NCBI GenBank assembly: GCA_000715605.1 | Contig: KL568553.1 | Location: forward strand, 25,294-31,887 | DNA: 6,594 bases | Reading direction: 5' to 3' | Source of the DNA: Streptomyces speibonae | GTDB lineage: Bacteria; Actinomycetota; Actinomycetes; Streptomycetales; Streptomycetaceae | Shown here: positions 4,699-6,594 of the stretch, piece by piece | Layout: the number at the start of each line of letters is the position of its first letter | Numbering within the stretch: the stretch's first letter is position 1 | The notes under the pieces: generated by a model | The model's database searches: none | Seen by the model: only the letters and a program-made list of their open reading frames with translations | Told to the model about the DNA's origin: nothing | Program-made: the position numbers and the translations under genes

Positions 4699-6213
4699 TC
4701 AACCGGCCAGCGGCCACGCCGACAACTCTGCGACGACCAGCGACAACGGCCCGAACAGGGCGAGCAGTGCCCCCGCGCGGAGCGCGGCGGCCCGGCGCAG
4801 CGTCGCGGCGGGCGCCCCGAGGCGCCGGAGCGCGGCGGTGGTCTCGGAGCGGGCCTGCTTCGCCTCGACGGCGGCCGTCAGCAGGGTCGCCACCGTGCAG
4901 CCGGCCACCAGCAGCACCCCGAGCGCGACGAGCGGAGCGGAGGAGGTGTCCTCCCGGTCGTGCAGCGAGGCCATGGCGTACACGGCTGCCAGGACCGCGC
5001 AGACCACGCCCAGCGGACGGCCGATGCGGGTGGCCTCCGTCATGAGCACCCGCCCGGCGAGCAGCCGGACCGCTCCCGGGCGGACCGTCTGGAGCAGCCG
5101 GCCGCACAGGTGGGTGAGCCCCGGGCCGGCGAGCGCGAGCCCGACGCAGGCCAGGGCCAGCCCGAGCAGCGCGACCGGCCGGTCGACCGGCTCACCCCCG
5201 GCGGCCGAACGGCTCGCGAGGGCCTCCACGGCGAGACCCACCGCCAGCACCGCGATGCCCCAGGGCAGCCCTGACGGCGGCGCGTGCGGCACGGCGGGCG
5301 GCCCGTCGGCGGAGGCGACGCGCTGACCGGTCGCGTCGGTCGTGCCGGACGCGCCGTACACGGCGGGTTCCGTGTTGGCGCCGGAGGCGGCGGGCGCGGC
5401 GGCCGCGCGGGATGCGAGTGGCTCGGCGGATGCGGGGTCCGGCCCGCCGGCCGGTGCGGCGACGCCCCCGGCACCCTTCGCCACGCCGTCCGCCACGGCG
5501 GTCCCCGCACCGGCCATCGCGCCGGCGCCGGAGCCGACCGCCGCGCCGTCCTCCTCCGCCGCCCCCGCCGTGCGCCGCCCGCGCACCGGAGCCCTCAGCT
5601 GCTTGCCGAAGCGTCCGTACGCCCCGAACGACTCCCTCACCGGCGCATTCCGGTACGCGCCGAACCTGCCGTACGTCCGTGCCGCGCGGGGCGCGCCCGG
5701 CGCCGGCTCGCGCGGCCGCAGGGCCAGGGCCACCGCGGCCGACGCGCTCAGCGGCACCAGGGACAGCAGCGTCAGGGCGGCCGGCATCGGAAGCGGCCGG
5801 CCGACGGCGAGGAAGTCCGTCGAGGCGTCGTCGAGGGGCATGCCGGTGAGGTCGCCGCGTAGCTGGAGGAAGGCCAGCAGGGCCAGTGCGGAGCCCAGCA
5901 GGCAGGACAGGGCCGTGGTGGTCACGGAGATCAGCATCAGCCGGACGGGTCCGAGGCCGATCGCCGACAGACCGGGCCGGGGCCGGGTGCCCGGATCGCT
6001 GCGGGCGACCGCGACCGCGAAGTACACCGTGGCCGCCAGCGGGGCCGCGCACCAGGCCAGCCGGAGCGCCGAGGCGGCCGGGTCGAGGTTGCCCAGGGCG
6101 TGGCCGAGGGCGCTCAGCAGCAGGAAGCCCGTGCCCGCCGACGCGGCCGCGACCAGCAGCCGGCGCAGCTGGAGGGCCGGATGGGCGCCGAGGCCTAGAC
6201 GGAGAGCGAGCAC
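4699..6213 (-). CDS. FtsX/MacB-like ABC transporter permease with long central linker
   Basis: This 504-aa membrane protein should pair with the ATPase encoded directly upstream. Hydrophobic segments lie near residues 18-40, 50-71, 88-117, 143-165 in the first half, and 317-334, 347-370, 400-417, 426-449, 481-499 in the second. The stretch RSETTAALRRLGAPAATLRRAAALRAGALL before the last helix is the usual FtsX-type coupling region. Between the halves, residues 166-316 form a linker: first a basic Tyr/Gly/Arg part with a duplicated YGRFG segment, then Ala/Gly/Pro-rich low-complexity sequence. Four helices precede it and it is basic, so it is probably cytoplasmic. GC-rich third positions continue through the linker, so it is not a frameshift. 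GTG 6213 is preferred: it overlaps the ATPase gene by 19 nt, has GGAAGG 9 nt upstream, and gives a membrane protein from its first residues. The substrate is unknown; lipid, peptide or drug export are all possible. Confidence 0.8.
   Translation of the reverse strand: MLALRLGLGAHPALQLRRLLVAAASAGTGFLLLSALGHALGNLDPAASALRLAWCAAPLAATVYFAVAVARSDPGTRPRPGLSAIGLGPVRLMLISVTTTALSCLLGSALALLAFLQLRGDLTGMPLDDASTDFLAVGRPLPMPAALTLLSLVPLSASAAVALALRPREPAPGAPRAARTYGRFGAYRNAPVRESFGAYGRFGKQLRAPVRGRRTAGAAEEDGAAVGSGAGAMAGAGTAVADGVAKGAGGVAAPAGGPDPASAEPLASRAAAAPAASGANTEPAVYGASGTTDATGQRVASADGPPAVPHAPPSGLPWGIAVLAVGLAVEALASRSAAGGEPVDRPVALLGLALACVGLALAGPGLTHLCGRLLQTVRPGAVRLLAGRVLMTEATRIGRPLGVVCAVLAAVYAMASLHDREDTSSAPLVALGVLLVAGCTVATLLTAAVEAKQARSETTAALRRLGAPAATLRRAAALRAGALLALFGPLSLVVAELSAWPLAG
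5581..5673 (-). repeat. Diverged 54-bp tandem duplication within the permease linker
   Basis: Residues 181-193 (YGRFGAYRNAPVR) and 199-211 (YGRFGKQLRAPVR) match at 9 of 13 positions, at an offset of 18 residues. The DNA copies, 54 bp apart, agree at roughly two thirds of positions, so the duplication is old but the YGRFG and APVR parts have been kept. Confidence 0.7.
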
Positions 6214-6594
6214 GCCGCCCGGCCTTCCGTCTCGGCCGTCCCGGGGACCGGCGGCAGGTGGACGGTGTGCACGCGCCGCCCGTCGAGCAGCGACACGGTG
6301 CGGTCGGCGAGCGCGGCGGTCTGCGCGTCGTGAGTGGCGAGGACGACGGTGATGCCGTGCGAGCGGGCGGCGGTGGTGAGCGTGCGCAGGACGTGGGCGC
6401 GGTCGACGCGGTGCAGCGGTGCGGTCGGCTCGTCGGCGAACAGCACCGTGGGCGCCGGGGCGAGGGCGCGGGCGATGCACACCCGCTGCCGCTCCGCATG
6501 CGTCAGCTCCACGGGGTGCTTGCGCGCCTTGTCCCCGATGTCGAGGCGCTCCAGCCACTCCAGGGCCGCCGTCTTGGCGCGGCGCCGGCCGGTG
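6195..6594 (-). CDS. ABC transporter ATP-binding protein, C-terminal part, degenerate signature motif
   Basis: The frame is open to the right edge, so the N-terminal part with the Walker A motif is missing; about 132 codons are visible, ending with TAG at 6197-6195. Walker B VLFADEP with its catalytic glutamate and the switch histidine in VLATHD are present. The signature normally written LSGGQ reads LTHAE here (6506-6492), followed by a normal RQRVCIARAL helix. The D-loop region is also altered, APLHRVD in place of the usual SALD. The overall pattern fits the MacB/LolD group that works with FtsX-type permeases. The permease gene overlaps its end by 19 nt, so the two are translated together. 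The GTG at 6512 is not the start; coding continues upstream of it as TGRRRAKTAALEWLERLDIG. Confidence 0.88.
   Translation of the reverse strand, partial: TGRRRAKTAALEWLERLDIGDKARKHPVELTHAERQRVCIARALAPAPTVLFADEPTAPLHRVDRAHVLRTLTTAARSHGITVVLATHDAQTAALADRTVSLLDGRRVHTVHLPPVPGTAETEGRAACSLSV
6223..6228 (-). promoter_or_regulatory. Ribosome binding site of the permease gene
   Basis: GGAAGG on the - strand lies 9 nt before the GTG at 6213, inside the end of the ATPase gene. It supports that start and coupled translation. Confidence 0.45.

Noticed and set aside
6214..6558. N-terminal extension of the permease frame (about 115 residues)
   Set aside because: It is the ATPase gene read out of frame, Arg/His/Pro-rich with no membrane segment. 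GTG 6213 with an upstream GGAAGG is a better start.

Overview
The window is very GC-rich, with strong G/C preference at third codon positions. It carries actinomycete hallmarks: a mycothiol-dependent enzyme family, a LAETG-type (class E) sortase substrate, GTG starts and leaderless-type promoters. It looks like Streptomyces or a close relative. I see no in-frame TTA codon in any gene called here, so none looks directly bldA-dependent. There are no insertion sequences, tRNAs, rRNAs, CRISPR arrays or other signs of recent transfer. This reads as ordinary chromosomal core DNA.

Layout, left part (+ strand, 1-2102): the C-terminal end of an iron/thiamine-type ABC permease abuts the start of its ATPase (stop and start codons are adjacent). 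A mycothiol-dependent maleylpyruvate-isomerase-family protein follows after 24 nt, with its own apparent leaderless promoter. A strong hairpin at 2121-2148 sits between converging genes and probably ends transcription from both sides.

Right part (- strand, read from the right edge leftwards): the C-terminal part of an ABC ATPase with a degenerate signature motif overlaps the start of an FtsX/MacB-like permease that has an unusually long central linker. After 112 nt come a small VOC/glyoxalase-fold protein, a 373-aa LOG-family (Rossmann nucleotide-binding) protein with a leaderless-type promoter in front of it, a 149-nt regulatory gap, and a secreted LAETG cell-wall-anchored protein. The gap has the best promoter in the window, with a direct repeat over the -35 region and an imperfect palindrome in the leader.

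How they work together: the two ABC systems are separate pairs of ATPase plus permease. The VOC and LOG genes lie in series and could be co-transcribed, but LOG also appears to have its own promoter. The LAETG gene is driven independently. From memory, and unchecked, this order resembles the Streptomyces coelicolor region around SCO1860 (an LAETG protein), a few genes from the ectoine genes.

No clearly new system is visible. The points most worth a second look are the degenerate ABC signature, the tandemly duplicated YGRFG segment in the permease linker, and the structured promoter/leader of the LAETG gene.
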